Shown: positions 8,633 to 17,056 of the stretch, piece by piece
Layout of the letters: every line of letters starts with the position of its first letter
Position numbering within the stretch: position 1 is the stretch's first letter
NCBI GenBank assembly: GCA_026125895.1
Contig: JAHCKG010000003.1
Coordinates: 209,101 to 273,100, forward strand
Source of the DNA: Pseudolabrys sp.
GTDB lineage: Bacteria > Pseudomonadota > Alphaproteobacteria > Rhizobiales > Xanthobacteraceae
Direction of reading: 5' to 3'
Length of the DNA stretch: 64,000 nucleotides
The notes under the pieces: generated by a model
What the model was told of the DNA's origin: nothing
Databases searched by the model: none
Seen by the model: only the letters and a program-made list of their open reading frames with translations
Position numbers and translations under genes: made by a program

Positions 8633-8685
8633 GAACCCAAAGCTGCCCGGCTCTAAACTACCCCGGTAATTCCGGCGGACATCCA

Positions 8686-10194
8686 ATGACCCAACTCGAA
8701 GAACTGGTGCGGCAATCCGAAGTGAAACCGGCCGCGCCGCCACCGCCGCCCGCCGACGACGAGATCGACGACATCCCGCTCTACGCCGCGCGGCGCAAAA
8801 TCTATCCGCAGAGCGTCCGCGGCACCTTCCGCCGCATCAAGTGGGCGGTGCTGCTGGTCACGCTCGGCATCTACTATTTCCTGCCTTTCGTGCGCTGGGA
8901 CCGCGGCCCGAACGCGCCGTCGCAGGCGGTGCTGATCGATTTCCCGAACCGGCGCTTCTATTTCTTCTTCATCGAGTTGTGGCCGCAGGAGGTCTATTAC
9001 CTCACCGGCCTCCTCGTGCTCGCCGCCATCGGCCTGTTTCTGATGAACGCGCTCGCCGGCCGCGTCTGGTGCGGCTATCTGTGCCCGCAGACGGTGTGGA
9101 CCGATCTCTACATGGCGATCGAGCGCTTCACCGAAGGCGATCGCCGCGAGCACATGAAGCGCGAAGCGTCGAAGTGGACGCTGGAGACTTATGCCCGCAA
9201 AGGCGCCAAACATTTCCTCTGGCTGATGGTGGCGTGGTGGACCGGCGGCGCCTGGGTCCTGTATTTCGCCGACGCGCCGACCCTGGTGAAGGAGCTCGCC
9301 ACCGGTGAGGCGCCGCTTGCCGCCTATGCCTGGATCGGCATTCTCACCGTCACCACCTACGCGCTCGCCGGCCACCTGCGCGAGCAGGTCTGCCTCTACA
9401 TGTGCCCGTGGCCGCGCATCCAGGCGGCGCTCACCGACGAATACGCGCTCAACGTCACCTATCGCTACGACCGCGGCGAGCCGCGCATGTCGGTGAAGAA
9501 GGCCGAGCAGGCCAAGGCGCATGGCCAGCATGCCGGCGATTGTGTCGATTGCCTGCAATGCGTCCATGTCTGCCCGACCGGCATCGACATCCGTCAGGGC
9601 TCGCAGCTCGGCTGCATCCAGTGCGGCCTGTGCATCGACGCTTGCAACGTCGTCATGGCGAAGCTTAACCGCCCGCGCGATCTCATCGCTTATGATACCG
9701 ATCTCAACATCAAGGCCCGCCAGGAAGGCCGCGCGCCGTCGTACAAATTGATCCGGCCGCGCACGTTGCTATACGCCGCCATCATCGCGATCGCCGGCGG
9801 CATCATGCTGTACACTTTGGCGACGCGCGGTTCGGAAGGCATCAGCGTCATCCACGACCGCAACCCGATGTATGTGCGCCTGTCGGACGGTTCGTTGCGC
9901 AATGGCTACACGATCCGCATCGTCAACAAGCAGCTCAAGTCGCGCGACTTCATCATCGCCGCCGAAGGTCTGCCGTCATCGCTCGTCGATTTCGTCGGGC
10001 TGCCGCCGCGTGCCGACGGCCGCCAGCTTGTGTCGGTCGGCCCGGATCAGACCAAGGAAGTGCGCATCCTGGTCACCGATTACAGCGACACGCCGCCGGC
10101 GGCCTCGACGACCGTGCTGTTCAGCCTGATCGATGCCGAAACCGGCGCGGTGGCGCAGATGCGCGATCACTTCTTCGGCCCCGAAAGGAAGTAG
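8686..10194 (+). CDS. ccoG: cbb3 oxidase assembly iron-sulfur protein CcoG/FixG
   Basis: A 502-residue inner-membrane protein needed for copper delivery to cbb3 oxidase; it reduces Cu(II) and hands copper to the insertion machinery. The cytoplasmic N-terminus is rich in Ala/Pro and is followed by several membrane helices with the conserved RVWCGYLCPQTVWTDL. A ferredoxin-like segment from C286 (CVDCLQCVHVCP, then CIQCGLCIDACN) binds two 4Fe-4S clusters. Another helix and an Ig-like periplasmic C-terminal domain complete the normal FixG architecture. First gene of ccoGHIS; fixH follows after 2 bases. A FixK box lies 54 bases upstream. Confidence 0.95.
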   Translation: MTQLEELVRQSEVKPAAPPPPPADDEIDDIPLYAARRKIYPQSVRGTFRRIKWAVLLVTLGIYYFLPFVRWDRGPNAPSQAVLIDFPNRRFYFFFIELWPQEVYYLTGLLVLAAIGLFLMNALAGRVWCGYLCPQTVWTDLYMAIERFTEGDRREHMKREASKWTLETYARKGAKHFLWLMVAWWTGGAWVLYFADAPTLVKELATGEAPLAAYAWIGILTVTTYALAGHLREQVCLYMCPWPRIQAALTDEYALNVTYRYDRGEPRMSVKKAEQAKAHGQHAGDCVDCLQCVHVCPTGIDIRQGSQLGCIQCGLCIDACNVVMAKLNRPRDLIAYDTDLNIKARQEGRAPSYKLIRPRTLLYAAIIAIAGGIMLYTLATRGSEGISVIHDRNPMYVRLSDGSLRNGYTIRIVNKQLKSRDFIIAAEGLPSSLVDFVGLPPRADGRQLVSVGPDQTKEVRILVTDYSDTPPAASTTVLFSLIDAETGAVAQMRDHFFGPERK

Positions 10195-10196
10195 CC

Positions 10197-10688
10197 ATGA
10201 CCCAAAAGAAATCTCGCGAGCTGACGGGCTTCGCCGTCCTCATGTGGTTCGTCGGCTTCTTCGGCTTCGTCTTCGCCGTCAACGCGGTGATGGTGAAGGC
10301 GGCGAGCTCGACCTTCGGCGGCGTCGAGACCAGCAGCTCGTATCAGGCCGGCCTCAAGTTCAAGCAGACGGTGGCCAACGCGGAGAAGCAGGCCGCCCTG
10401 CATTGGCAGGTGGACGGCAAGCTCGGCCGCGATAAGGCCGGTGAGGCCGTGCTCGACATCGCGGTGCGCGACGCCAGCGGCGTGCCGGTGTCCGGGCTGA
10501 CCGCGGTGGCGCGGCTCGAGCATCCCGCCGATTCACGGCGCGATCACAACGTGACACTCGCCAATATCGGCGCCGGCCGGTTTCACGGCGTCGCCGAGGC
10601 GCAAGCCGGACGCTGGGAACTGATCATCGATCTCATGCGCGACGGCCAGCGCGTTTTCCTGTCGCGCAGCCGGGTGACGTTGAACTGA
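10197..10688 (+). CDS. fixH: FixH-family cbb3 oxidase assembly protein
   Basis: A 163-residue protein with one N-terminal membrane helix (GFAVLMWFVGFFGFVFAVNA, about residues 12-31) and a periplasmic beta-rich domain. The helix is followed by the FixH hallmark of a short linker and SSYQAGLKFKQ. FixH (CcoH) associates with CcoI and CcoP during maturation of the oxidase. It starts 2 bases after ccoG, so translation is probably coupled. A class B repeat then separates it from ccoI. Confidence 0.93.
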   Translation: MTQKKSRELTGFAVLMWFVGFFGFVFAVNAVMVKAASSTFGGVETSSSYQAGLKFKQTVANAEKQAALHWQVDGKLGRDKAGEAVLDIAVRDASGVPVSGLTAVARLEHPADSRRDHNVTLANIGAGRFHGVAEAQAGRWELIIDLMRDGQRVFLSRSRVTLN

Positions 10689-10747
10689 ATGAGCAGAGCC
10701 GCAATGTGAAGCGGTTGATGAAATGCCGTTATATCGCCAGCATCAGA

Positions 10748-10868
10748 CCCGTCATCCTGAGGTGCGAGGCAACGCAGTTGCCGAGCCTCGAAGGACGACG
10801 GCCGGGGATTTGTCGCCGGGGGCCGTCGTCCTTCGAGGCTCGCTGACGCTCGCACCTCAGGATGACGG
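10748..10868. repeat. Palindromic intergenic repeat, class B, long inverted arms
   Basis: The most extended palindrome of the window. The left arm (10748-10802) reads CCGTCATCCTGAGGTGCGAG, then CGAGCCTCGAAGGACGACGG. The right arm (10822-10868) is its near-perfect complement, interrupted only by small internal loops. It lies inside the ccoGHIS operon between fixH and ccoI, 28 bases before the ccoI start, and could affect mRNA processing or ccoI translation. Confidence 0.85.
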
Positions 10869-10895
10869 ATCGAGTCCGTGCATCGGGGTGTCATC

Positions 10896-13268
10896 ATGAC
10901 CGCTGCCGACACACTCGACATCTCGCCTTACGTCAAGCCAGAAGCCGACGGCACGCATGGCATGGATGTCGCGGTCGAAGGCATCACCTGCGGCGCCTGC
11001 ATCGGCCGCATCGAGCATGCGGTGAAGAGCCTGCCCGGCGTCACCGAGGCGCGCGTCAACTACACCAACCGCCGCCTGCACGTTGCCTGGTCCGACGCGC
11101 TCGACGAGCCCGGCCGCATCTTCGACACGCTCGCCGCCAACGGCTATCGCGGCCATCCTTTCGTGCCGCTGCGCGCCGAGCAGGAGGAGGCGGCCGAAGC
11201 GCGCCAGCTCACGCGCTGCCTCGCGGTCGCCGGCTTCGCGGCAATGAACGTCATGTTGCTGTCGGTGTCGGTGTGGTCGGGCAATGTCACCGACATCACG
11301 CCGGAGACGCGCGATTTCTTCCACTGGGCCTCGGCGCTGATCGCGCTGCCGGCGGCAGTCTATGCCGGGCAACCGTTCTTCAAGAGCGCCTTCGCGGCGC
11401 TGCGCGCGCGCCAGCTCAACATGAACGTGCCGATCTCGCTCGGCGTCATCCTGGCGCTCGGCATGTCGGTGGTGGAAACCGCCAACCACGCCCGGGAGGC
11501 CTATTTCGATTCGGCGCTGATGCTCTTGTTCTTCCTGTTGGTCGGCCGCGCGCTCGACCACGCCATGCGGCGCAAGACGCGCGCCACCGCCGGCAATCTC
11601 GCCGCGTTGCGCGCCGACATGGCGCACCGCTTCGATGGCGGCGAACTGGTGCGCGTGCCGGCGTCCGCGCTCAAGGTCGGCGACCGCGTGCTGGTCAAGC
11701 CTGGCGAGCGCGTGCCGGCCGACGGCGAGGTCGTGGGCGGCGTGTCGGAGATCGACGAAAGCCTGATCACCGGCGAGACCGAACGCCGCGCGATCGCGTC
11801 CGGCGCCAAGGTCTATGCGGGCAGCCTCAACTTCGCCGGCACTTTGACCTTGCGCGTCACGGCGGCCGGCGGCTCGGCGCTGATCGACGAAATCGAGAAG
11901 CTGCTGGAGAAGGCGGCCAGCGCCAAGTCGCACACGCGGCGGCTCGCCGACCGCGCGGCGCGCGTCTACGCACCGGTGGTGCACGCCACCGCGGCGCTGA
12001 CCTTGACCGGCTGGCTGATCGCGGGCGCCTCGGCGCATGATGCCATCATCACGGCGATCGCGGTGCTGATCATCACGTGCCCTTGTGCGCTGGCGCTGGC
12101 GATCCCGGCGGTGCAGGTCGTCGCCTCCGGCGCGCTGTTCCGGCGCGGCATCATCCTCAATGCCGGCGACGCCATCGAGCGCCTCGCCGAAGCCGACACC
12201 ATCGTCTTCGACAAGACCGGCACGCTCACGCTGCCGGAGCCGCGCGTCGTCAATGCCGCCGACATCGATGCGGCGCTGCTGCAGGCGGCGGCGCGACTGG
12301 CGCAATCGAGCCGCCATCCGCTGGCGATGGCGCTGGCCAAGGAAGGCGCCAATGCGACGCCGTTCGAGGCGGTGACCGAAGAGCCGGGGCAGGGCGTGCG
12401 CGCCATTGTCGATGGGACGGAGATGCGGCTGGGCAGTTTTGCATTCTGCAATACGTTGCCTGACACTCCGCTCATTCCCGCGAAAGCGGGAATCCAGGAG
12501 TCACAAACACATTCTTCAGACCTTGGCCTCTGGACCCCCGCTTCCGCGGGGGTGAGCGGAGAAAGTGTCTCGCACATCTATTTCCGCCACGGCGACCGCA
12601 CCGCCGCCTTCGCCATCGCGCAGAGCCTGCGGCCCGATGCCGTCGAGATTGTGCAGGCGCTGCGCGATCTCGGCTTCGACCTGCACATCCTGTCCGGCGA
12701 TCGCAACGAAGCGGTGGCGCCGGTCGCGCAAGCGCTCGGCATGTCGCAATGGCGCGGCGGCGTCGATCCGGCGCAGAAGATCGCCTTCATCGAAGCGCTG
12801 AAAGGCCAGGGCCGCCGCGTGCTGATGGTCGGCGACGGCCTCAACGACGCGCCGTCGCTCGCCGCCGCGCATGTGTCGCTATCGCCGATCTCGGCGGCCG
12901 ACGTCACGCAGGCGCAGGCCGATGCCGTGTTCCTCGGCGAACGGCTGAAGCCCGTTGCCGACGCGGTGACGATCGCGCGCAAGGCGCGCCGTCTCATGGT
13001 CGAAAATCTGTGGCTCGCCGCCATCTACAATCTCATTGCCGTGCCGGTGGCGATCGCCGGCCTGGTGACGCCGCTGATCGCTGCGGCGGCGATGTCCGGC
13101 TCATCGCTGCTGGTGACGCTCAATGCGCTGCGCGCCAATATTAAGGAAACGGAGATTGCACCGAACTCCGCTCATTCCCGCGCAAGCGGGAATCCAGCAA
13201 CTGGGTCCCCGCTTTCGCGGGGACAAGCGGAGAATGTCGAGCTGCCCGCGGAAACGAGCATGACATGA
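10896..13268 (+). CDS. ccoI: Copper-transporting P-type ATPase CcoI/FixI, carrying an in-frame repeat insertion
   Basis: A 790-residue P1B-type ATPase that supplies copper to cbb3 oxidase. The N-terminal HMA domain has GITCGAC (C32, C35). The membrane metal site is CPC (C395-C397). The phosphorylated Asp is D439 in DKTGT, and GDGLNDAP contains D647. Residues about 524-555 are encoded by a class A palindromic repeat inserted in the nucleotide-binding domain, and most of the tail (residues about 758-779) comes from a second copy. The protein is longer than usual FixI proteins because of these. All catalytic motifs are intact, so the enzyme may still work. ATG 10896 is chosen over GTG 10878. Its stop overlaps the ccoS start. 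Confidence 0.93.
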   Translation: MTAADTLDISPYVKPEADGTHGMDVAVEGITCGACIGRIEHAVKSLPGVTEARVNYTNRRLHVAWSDALDEPGRIFDTLAANGYRGHPFVPLRAEQEEAAEARQLTRCLAVAGFAAMNVMLLSVSVWSGNVTDITPETRDFFHWASALIALPAAVYAGQPFFKSAFAALRARQLNMNVPISLGVILALGMSVVETANHAREAYFDSALMLLFFLLVGRALDHAMRRKTRATAGNLAALRADMAHRFDGGELVRVPASALKVGDRVLVKPGERVPADGEVVGGVSEIDESLITGETERRAIASGAKVYAGSLNFAGTLTLRVTAAGGSALIDEIEKLLEKAASAKSHTRRLADRAARVYAPVVHATAALTLTGWLIAGASAHDAIITAIAVLIITCPCALALAIPAVQVVASGALFRRGIILNAGDAIERLAEADTIVFDKTGTLTLPEPRVVNAADIDAALLQAAARLAQSSRHPLAMALAKEGANATPFEAVTEEPGQGVRAIVDGTEMRLGSFAFCNTLPDTPLIPAKAGIQESQTHSSDLGLWTPASAGVSGESVSHIYFRHGDRTAAFAIAQSLRPDAVEIVQALRDLGFDLHILSGDRNEAVAPVAQALGMSQWRGGVDPAQKIAFIEALKGQGRRVLMVGDGLNDAPSLAAAHVSLSPISAADVTQAQADAVFLGERLKPVADAVTIARKARRLMVENLWLAAIYNLIAVPVAIAGLVTPLIAAAAMSGSSLLVTLNALRANIKETEIAPNSAHSRASGNPATGSPLSRGQAENVELPAETSMT
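12467..12560. repeat. Class A palindromic repeat inserted in frame within ccoI
   Basis: TCCGCTCA at 12467-12474 and TGAGCGGA at 12553-12560 are the inverted ends. Inside are ATTCCCGCGAAAGCGGGAAT and GACCCCCGCTTCCGCGGGGG. It is the same element as the intergenic copies at 14593, 30973 and 36371. Translated with ccoI it reads through as LIPAKAGIQESQ to WTPASAGVSGE without a stop, and the conserved sequence resumes at IYFRHGDRTAAFAI. Confidence 0.9.
13167..13231. repeat. Class A palindromic repeat forming the ccoI 3' end
   Basis: TCCGCTCATTCCCGCGCAAG at the left and CCCCGCTTTCGCGGGGACAA at the right, ending GCGGAG. It is translated as part of the ccoI tail (SAHSRASGNPA), about 11 codons before the stop. 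Conserved FixI sequence ends just before it, at LVTLNALRANI. Confidence 0.85.
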
Positions 13269-13411
13269 ACGTCATCATCTATCTCTTGCCGCTGGCGCTC
13301 GGCCTTGGATTGCTCGGCCTGTTCGGCTTCCTCTGGGCGCTCAAGAGCGGCCAGTACAGCGACATGGACGGCGCGGCGTATCGCGTGCTGTCGGATGACG
13401 ATGTGGAGTGA
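13265..13411 (+). CDS. ccoS: cbb3 oxidase maturation protein CcoS
   Basis: A 48-residue protein starting inside the ccoI stop (ATGA overlap). One membrane helix (IIYLLPLALGLGLLGLFGFL) is followed by WALKSGQYSDMDGAAYRVL, the CcoS signature WxxKSGQxxDxxGxxxRxL, and an acidic tail. CcoS is needed for correct cofactor insertion into cbb3 oxidase. The overlap implies translational coupling to ccoI. Too short for many gene finders but clear from motif and position. Confidence 0.92.
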   Translation: MNVIIYLLPLALGLGLLGLFGFLWALKSGQYSDMDGAAYRVLSDDDVE

Positions 13412-13418
13412 GTTTCTT

Positions 13419-13542
13419 ATCCCTCCCCGCTTGCGGGGAGGGTCCGGCGCGCAGCGCCGGGGGTGGGGCCGTGTTCAACGGTCATGCTCACCCCACCCGG
13501 CTCGCTAACGCTCGCCACCCTCCCCCTGCGGGGGAGGGATAA
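13419..13542. repeat. Palindromic intergenic repeat, class C
   Basis: Ends TATCCCTCCCC and GGGGAGGGATA are inverted. Inner hairpins CCCCGCTTGCGGGG and CCCCCTGCGGGGG flank a central GGCGAGCG-like pair. It lies between ccoS and the convergent cupin gene. Other class C copies are at 15441, 28114, 35731, 38821, 50780 and 54194. Confidence 0.8.
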
Positions 13543-13549
13543 GGGAGCC

Positions 13550-14050
13550 CTACTTCTCCAGCATCACCGTCTTGAACTCCGCCGGCAGCACGATCTCCAG
13601 CAATTCGCAGTCGTCGGAATAGCCGAGCACGGTGTGCTTGATCTTCGGCGGCTGGATCCAGCACGCGCCGGCGTGAAAGGTGTGCACGCCTTCGCCCTCG
13701 AACTCGGTCTTGTACCAGCCCTTGAGCACGTAGATCAGTTGCAGATCGACGTCGTGGTAATGCGGCTTGGCGACCTCTTCCGAAACGAAGGGCGGGATAA
13801 AGCGGATGACGTGGCCCTGCACCAGCCCGTCGGTCGCCGGCGCCAGGCCGAGGTCGCGGTACTTGGCGTAGGTGCGCAGGCCCTGGTCGAAGGCCGCTTC
13901 ATCCGGGTGGCTGACGTGGAATTTCTGCTTCGGCCGCTTCTTGGCCCGGGTCTTGGCGGAGACGGCGCGCCGGGCATTCGGTTTGGCCGGTTTGCGGGGA
14001 TGCACCGGTTTTGTCGGCTTCTTCCTTGTTTTCGTTGTCTTTTTGGCCAT
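13550..14050 (-). CDS. Cupin-domain protein with Lys/Arg-rich N-terminal tail
   Basis: A 166-residue protein. Residues 1-45 are strongly basic and Ala/Pro-rich (MAKKTTKTRKKPTKP onwards), resembling disordered nucleic-acid-binding tails. Residues about 60-160 form a single cupin barrel with the metal-binding pattern KPHYHDVDLQLIYVLKGW in motif 1 and a His in PPKIKHTVLGYS in motif 2. The function is unknown; such small cupins can be dioxygenases, isomerases or sensors. The start at 14050 is the only ATG that begins the basic tail; the frame runs on upstream without coding features. It is divergent from the UPF0178 gene, with only 33 bases between the two starts. Confidence 0.75.
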   Translation of the reverse strand: MAKKTTKTRKKPTKPVHPRKPAKPNARRAVSAKTRAKKRPKQKFHVSHPDEAAFDQGLRTYAKYRDLGLAPATDGLVQGHVIRFIPPFVSEEVAKPHYHDVDLQLIYVLKGWYKTEFEGEGVHTFHAGACWIQPPKIKHTVLGYSDDCELLEIVLPAEFKTVMLEK

Positions 14051-14083
14051 GAATGCCTCCCGGACGTCCCGCCCGATTGGATC

Positions 14084-14584
14084 ATGGCTGAAGAATTCAT
14101 GGAAGAGCCGCCGGCCCCCGTAACCCGCATTTTCGTCGATGCCGACGCCTGCCCGGTCAAGAACGAGGTCTACCGGGTGGCCGAGCGCTACGGCCTCAAG
14201 GTCTTCATCGTCGCCAACGCCTACATGAACGTGCCGCGCAGCGACCTGATAGAGCGGGTCATCGTGCCGGAGGGGCCGGACGTCGCCGACGGCTGGATCG
14301 CCGAGCGGGCAGGGGCGCTCGATATCGTCATCACCGCCGACATTCCGCTCGCCAGCCGCTGCGTCAAGAACGGCGCGACGGTGCTGTCGCCGACCGGCAA
14401 GCTGTTCGACGACGATTCGATCGGCATGGCGCTCGCCGCGCGCAACCTGATGGCCGATCTGCGCAGCGCCGGCGCGGTGACGCGCGGCCCGCCGCCTTTG
14501 TCGCGGCAGGACGTGTCGCGGTTTCTCAGCGCGCTCGATCTGGCGGTGGTCAGGGTGAAGAGGAAGGTGGGAGGTAAAGCGTAG
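14084..14584 (+). CDS. UPF0178 (YaiI/YqxD, DUF188) family protein
   Basis: A 166-residue protein with the family signature FVDADACPVKNEVYRVAERY near its start, then VITADIPLASRC and a C-terminal segment that includes SRQDVSRFL. DUF188 proteins are small PIN-nuclease-like proteins of unknown function found in many bacteria. ATG 14084 gives a short acidic leader (MAEEFMEEPPAP) before the conserved core; the later in-frame ATG at 14099 is an alternative. It is divergent from the cupin gene. A class A repeat separates its end from the convergent pyrE gene. Confidence 0.85.
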   Translation: MAEEFMEEPPAPVTRIFVDADACPVKNEVYRVAERYGLKVFIVANAYMNVPRSDLIERVIVPEGPDVADGWIAERAGALDIVITADIPLASRCVKNGATVLSPTGKLFDDDSIGMALAARNLMADLRSAGAVTRGPPPLSRQDVSRFLSALDLAVVRVKRKVGGKA

Positions 14585-14592
14585 CGGCAAAC

Positions 14593-14667
14593 TCCGCTCA
14601 TTCCCGCGAAAGCGGGAATCCACTTCTTTGTAAAGTCTGGACCCCCGCTTTCGCGGGGGTGAGCGGA
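14593..14667. repeat. Palindromic repeat, class A
   Basis: The cleanest class A copy. TCCGCTCATTCCCGCGAAAG at the left and CCGCTTTCGCGGGGGTGAGC at the right, inverted ends TCCGCTCA/TGAGCGGA. It occupies almost the whole 87-base gap between the convergent UPF0178 and pyrE stops, where it may act as a shared transcription end. Confidence 0.88.
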
Positions 14668-14671
14668 AGGA

Positions 14672-15370
14672 TTATTCGGCGGCAGTTGAAACGCCACCAT
14701 GAGCCTTCGACCATCCGGCCGGGTCGTCGATGAACTTCTCGACCTCGGACAGCATCTTGGGCTCGAAGCGATCCATCTTCTTGGCCACCGCCAGCACGTC
14801 GCGCCAGGTGGTGAGGTAGTGCAGCTTGACGCCGAGATCGCCGAGGACTTTCTCGCCCTCCTTGTAGATGTTGTAGAAGAAGATCACCGCGCAGTGGTCG
14901 CAATGGCCGTCGGCGTCGCGGATCGCCTTGACGAAGTTGACCTTGCTGCGGCCGTCGGTGGCGAGATCCTCGACCAGCAGCACGCGCTGGCCCGGCTTGA
15001 GTTCGCCTTCGATCTGTGCGCCGCGGCCGAAGCCCTTGGGCTTCTTGCGCACATATTGCATCGGCAGGTGCATGCGGTCGGCGACCCAGGCGGCGAAGGG
15101 GATGCCGGCGGTCTCGCCGCCGGCCACGGCGTCGATCTTGTCCCGGCCGATGTCGCGGTCGATGGCATTGACCATGTAGCCCATGATCGCCGAGCGCACG
15201 TCGGGAAAGGAGATCAGCCAGCGCGAGTCGTTATAGACCGGGCTCGCCCAGCCGCTGGTGAAGATGAACGGCTTGTCCGCCATGAAGCGCACCGCGCCGG
15301 TGTCGAGGTACATCCGCGCGGTGAGCTCGGCGATGGTGTTGCGGTCGAGAAAGTGGGCGTCGGTGGTCAT
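14672..15370 (-). CDS. pyrE: Orotate phosphoribosyltransferase
   Basis: A 232-residue cytoplasmic enzyme converting orotate and PRPP to orotidine 5'-phosphate in pyrimidine synthesis. The PRPP-binding loop is VLLVEDLATDGRSK; substrate-binding signatures FIFTSGWASPVYNDSR and AVAGGETAGIPFA match the alphaproteobacterial PyrE form. Start 15370 (MTTDAHFLD) has AAGG 6 bases upstream; an in-frame ATG at 15385 would add MDKAP. It appears monocistronic, with repeats on both sides. Confidence 0.9.
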   Translation of the reverse strand: MTTDAHFLDRNTIAELTARMYLDTGAVRFMADKPFIFTSGWASPVYNDSRWLISFPDVRSAIMGYMVNAIDRDIGRDKIDAVAGGETAGIPFAAWVADRMHLPMQYVRKKPKGFGRGAQIEGELKPGQRVLLVEDLATDGRSKVNFVKAIRDADGHCDHCAVIFFYNIYKEGEKVLGDLGVKLHYLTTWRDVLAVAKKMDRFEPKMLSEVEKFIDDPAGWSKAHGGVSTAAE

Positions 15371-15440
15371 GGGGGCCTTATCCATTCTGTCCGGCCGATG
15401 GATAGAAGACGCTGTTGACCGGCACAAGCCGCAGTTTCTT

Positions 15441-15580
15441 CTTTCCCCTCCCCCCGCGAAGCGGTGGGGAGGGTCGGTGAGCGTCGCTTGCGACGCGAAC
15501 CGGGGTGGGGGGCTTTCGCGAGATGGCCCCCACCCCCGACCCCTCCCCACTGCTCGCTTCGCTCGCGGGGGAGGGGAGAA
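15441..15580. repeat. Palindromic intergenic repeat, class C
   Basis: Starts CCCCTCCCCCCGCGAAGCGG and ends GCGGGGGAGGGGAGAAG. The two halves are inverted and enclose GGTCGGTGAGCG- and GACCCC-type pairs. It lies between the livF stop and the pyrE start, with its edge 8 bases from livF. Confidence 0.8.
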
Positions 15581-15588
15581 GATTGCGC

Positions 15589-16300
<712 letters not shown>

Positions 16301-16308
<8 letters not shown>

Positions 16309-17056
16309 GTTTGCGCGTCCCGAGATACACTTCGCGCACGCCGGGATCGGCGGCGATCTCGGCCGGCGAGCCCTGCGTGAAGATGCCGCCACCGACCAGC
16401 ACGATGATGTGCGTGGCGAAGCGGAACACGACATGCATGTCGTGCTCGATGAACAAGAGTGTCAGATCGTCGGACAGGCCGGCGACGACTTCGAAGATCT
16501 CGCCGGATTCCTCGTGCGGCACGCCCGCCGCCGGCTCGTCGAGCAGCAGCACCTTCGGCTTCGTCGCCAGCGCCAGCGCGATCTCGAGCAGACGCTGGCG
16601 GCCGTAGGGCAGTTCGCGCGTCGTCTGATACGCCGCGTCGCCGAGCTTGAGCCGGGCGAGGATGTCGTAGGCTTCCTCGATGGCGTCCTTGTTGCCGGCG
16701 ATGTTCTGCCAGAAACGATCAGCGATGCCGCGCCGCTCGCACACGGCGAGCGTCACCGCTTCGAGCGGGTTGAGGCCCGCAAACAAGGTGTTGATCTGGA
16801 ACGTGCGCGCCAGCCCGCGCTTGACGCGCGCCTGCGGCTTGAGCGCCGTGACGTCCTCGCCGCCGAGCGTGATGCTGCCGGCATTCGGCACCAGCAGGCC
16901 CGTCATCAGGTTGATCAAAGTCGTCTTGCCGGCGCCGTTCGGCCCGATCAGCGCGTAGCGGGCGCCGACCGGCAGATCGATGTCGATGTCGCGCGCCACG
17001 ACCAGCGAGCCGAAGCTCTTCTGCACGCCGCGCGCACTCAATGCGACGGTGCTCAT
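16301..17056 (-). CDS. livG: Branched-chain amino acid-type ABC transporter ATPase (LivG)
   Basis: A 251-residue ATPase partner of the LivF above. Walker A GPNGAGKTT, LivG-typical GLARTFQINTLF, a degenerate signature ELPYGRQRLLEIALAL and Walker B VLLLDEPAAG. It ends with the family tail PGVREVYLGTRKHG, the segment GVREVYLG being characteristic of LivG. It overlaps livM by 4 bases and livF by 8, so G and F are made stoichiometrically with the permeases. The signature LPYGRQR in place of LSGGQ is normal for several LivG proteins. Confidence 0.9.
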
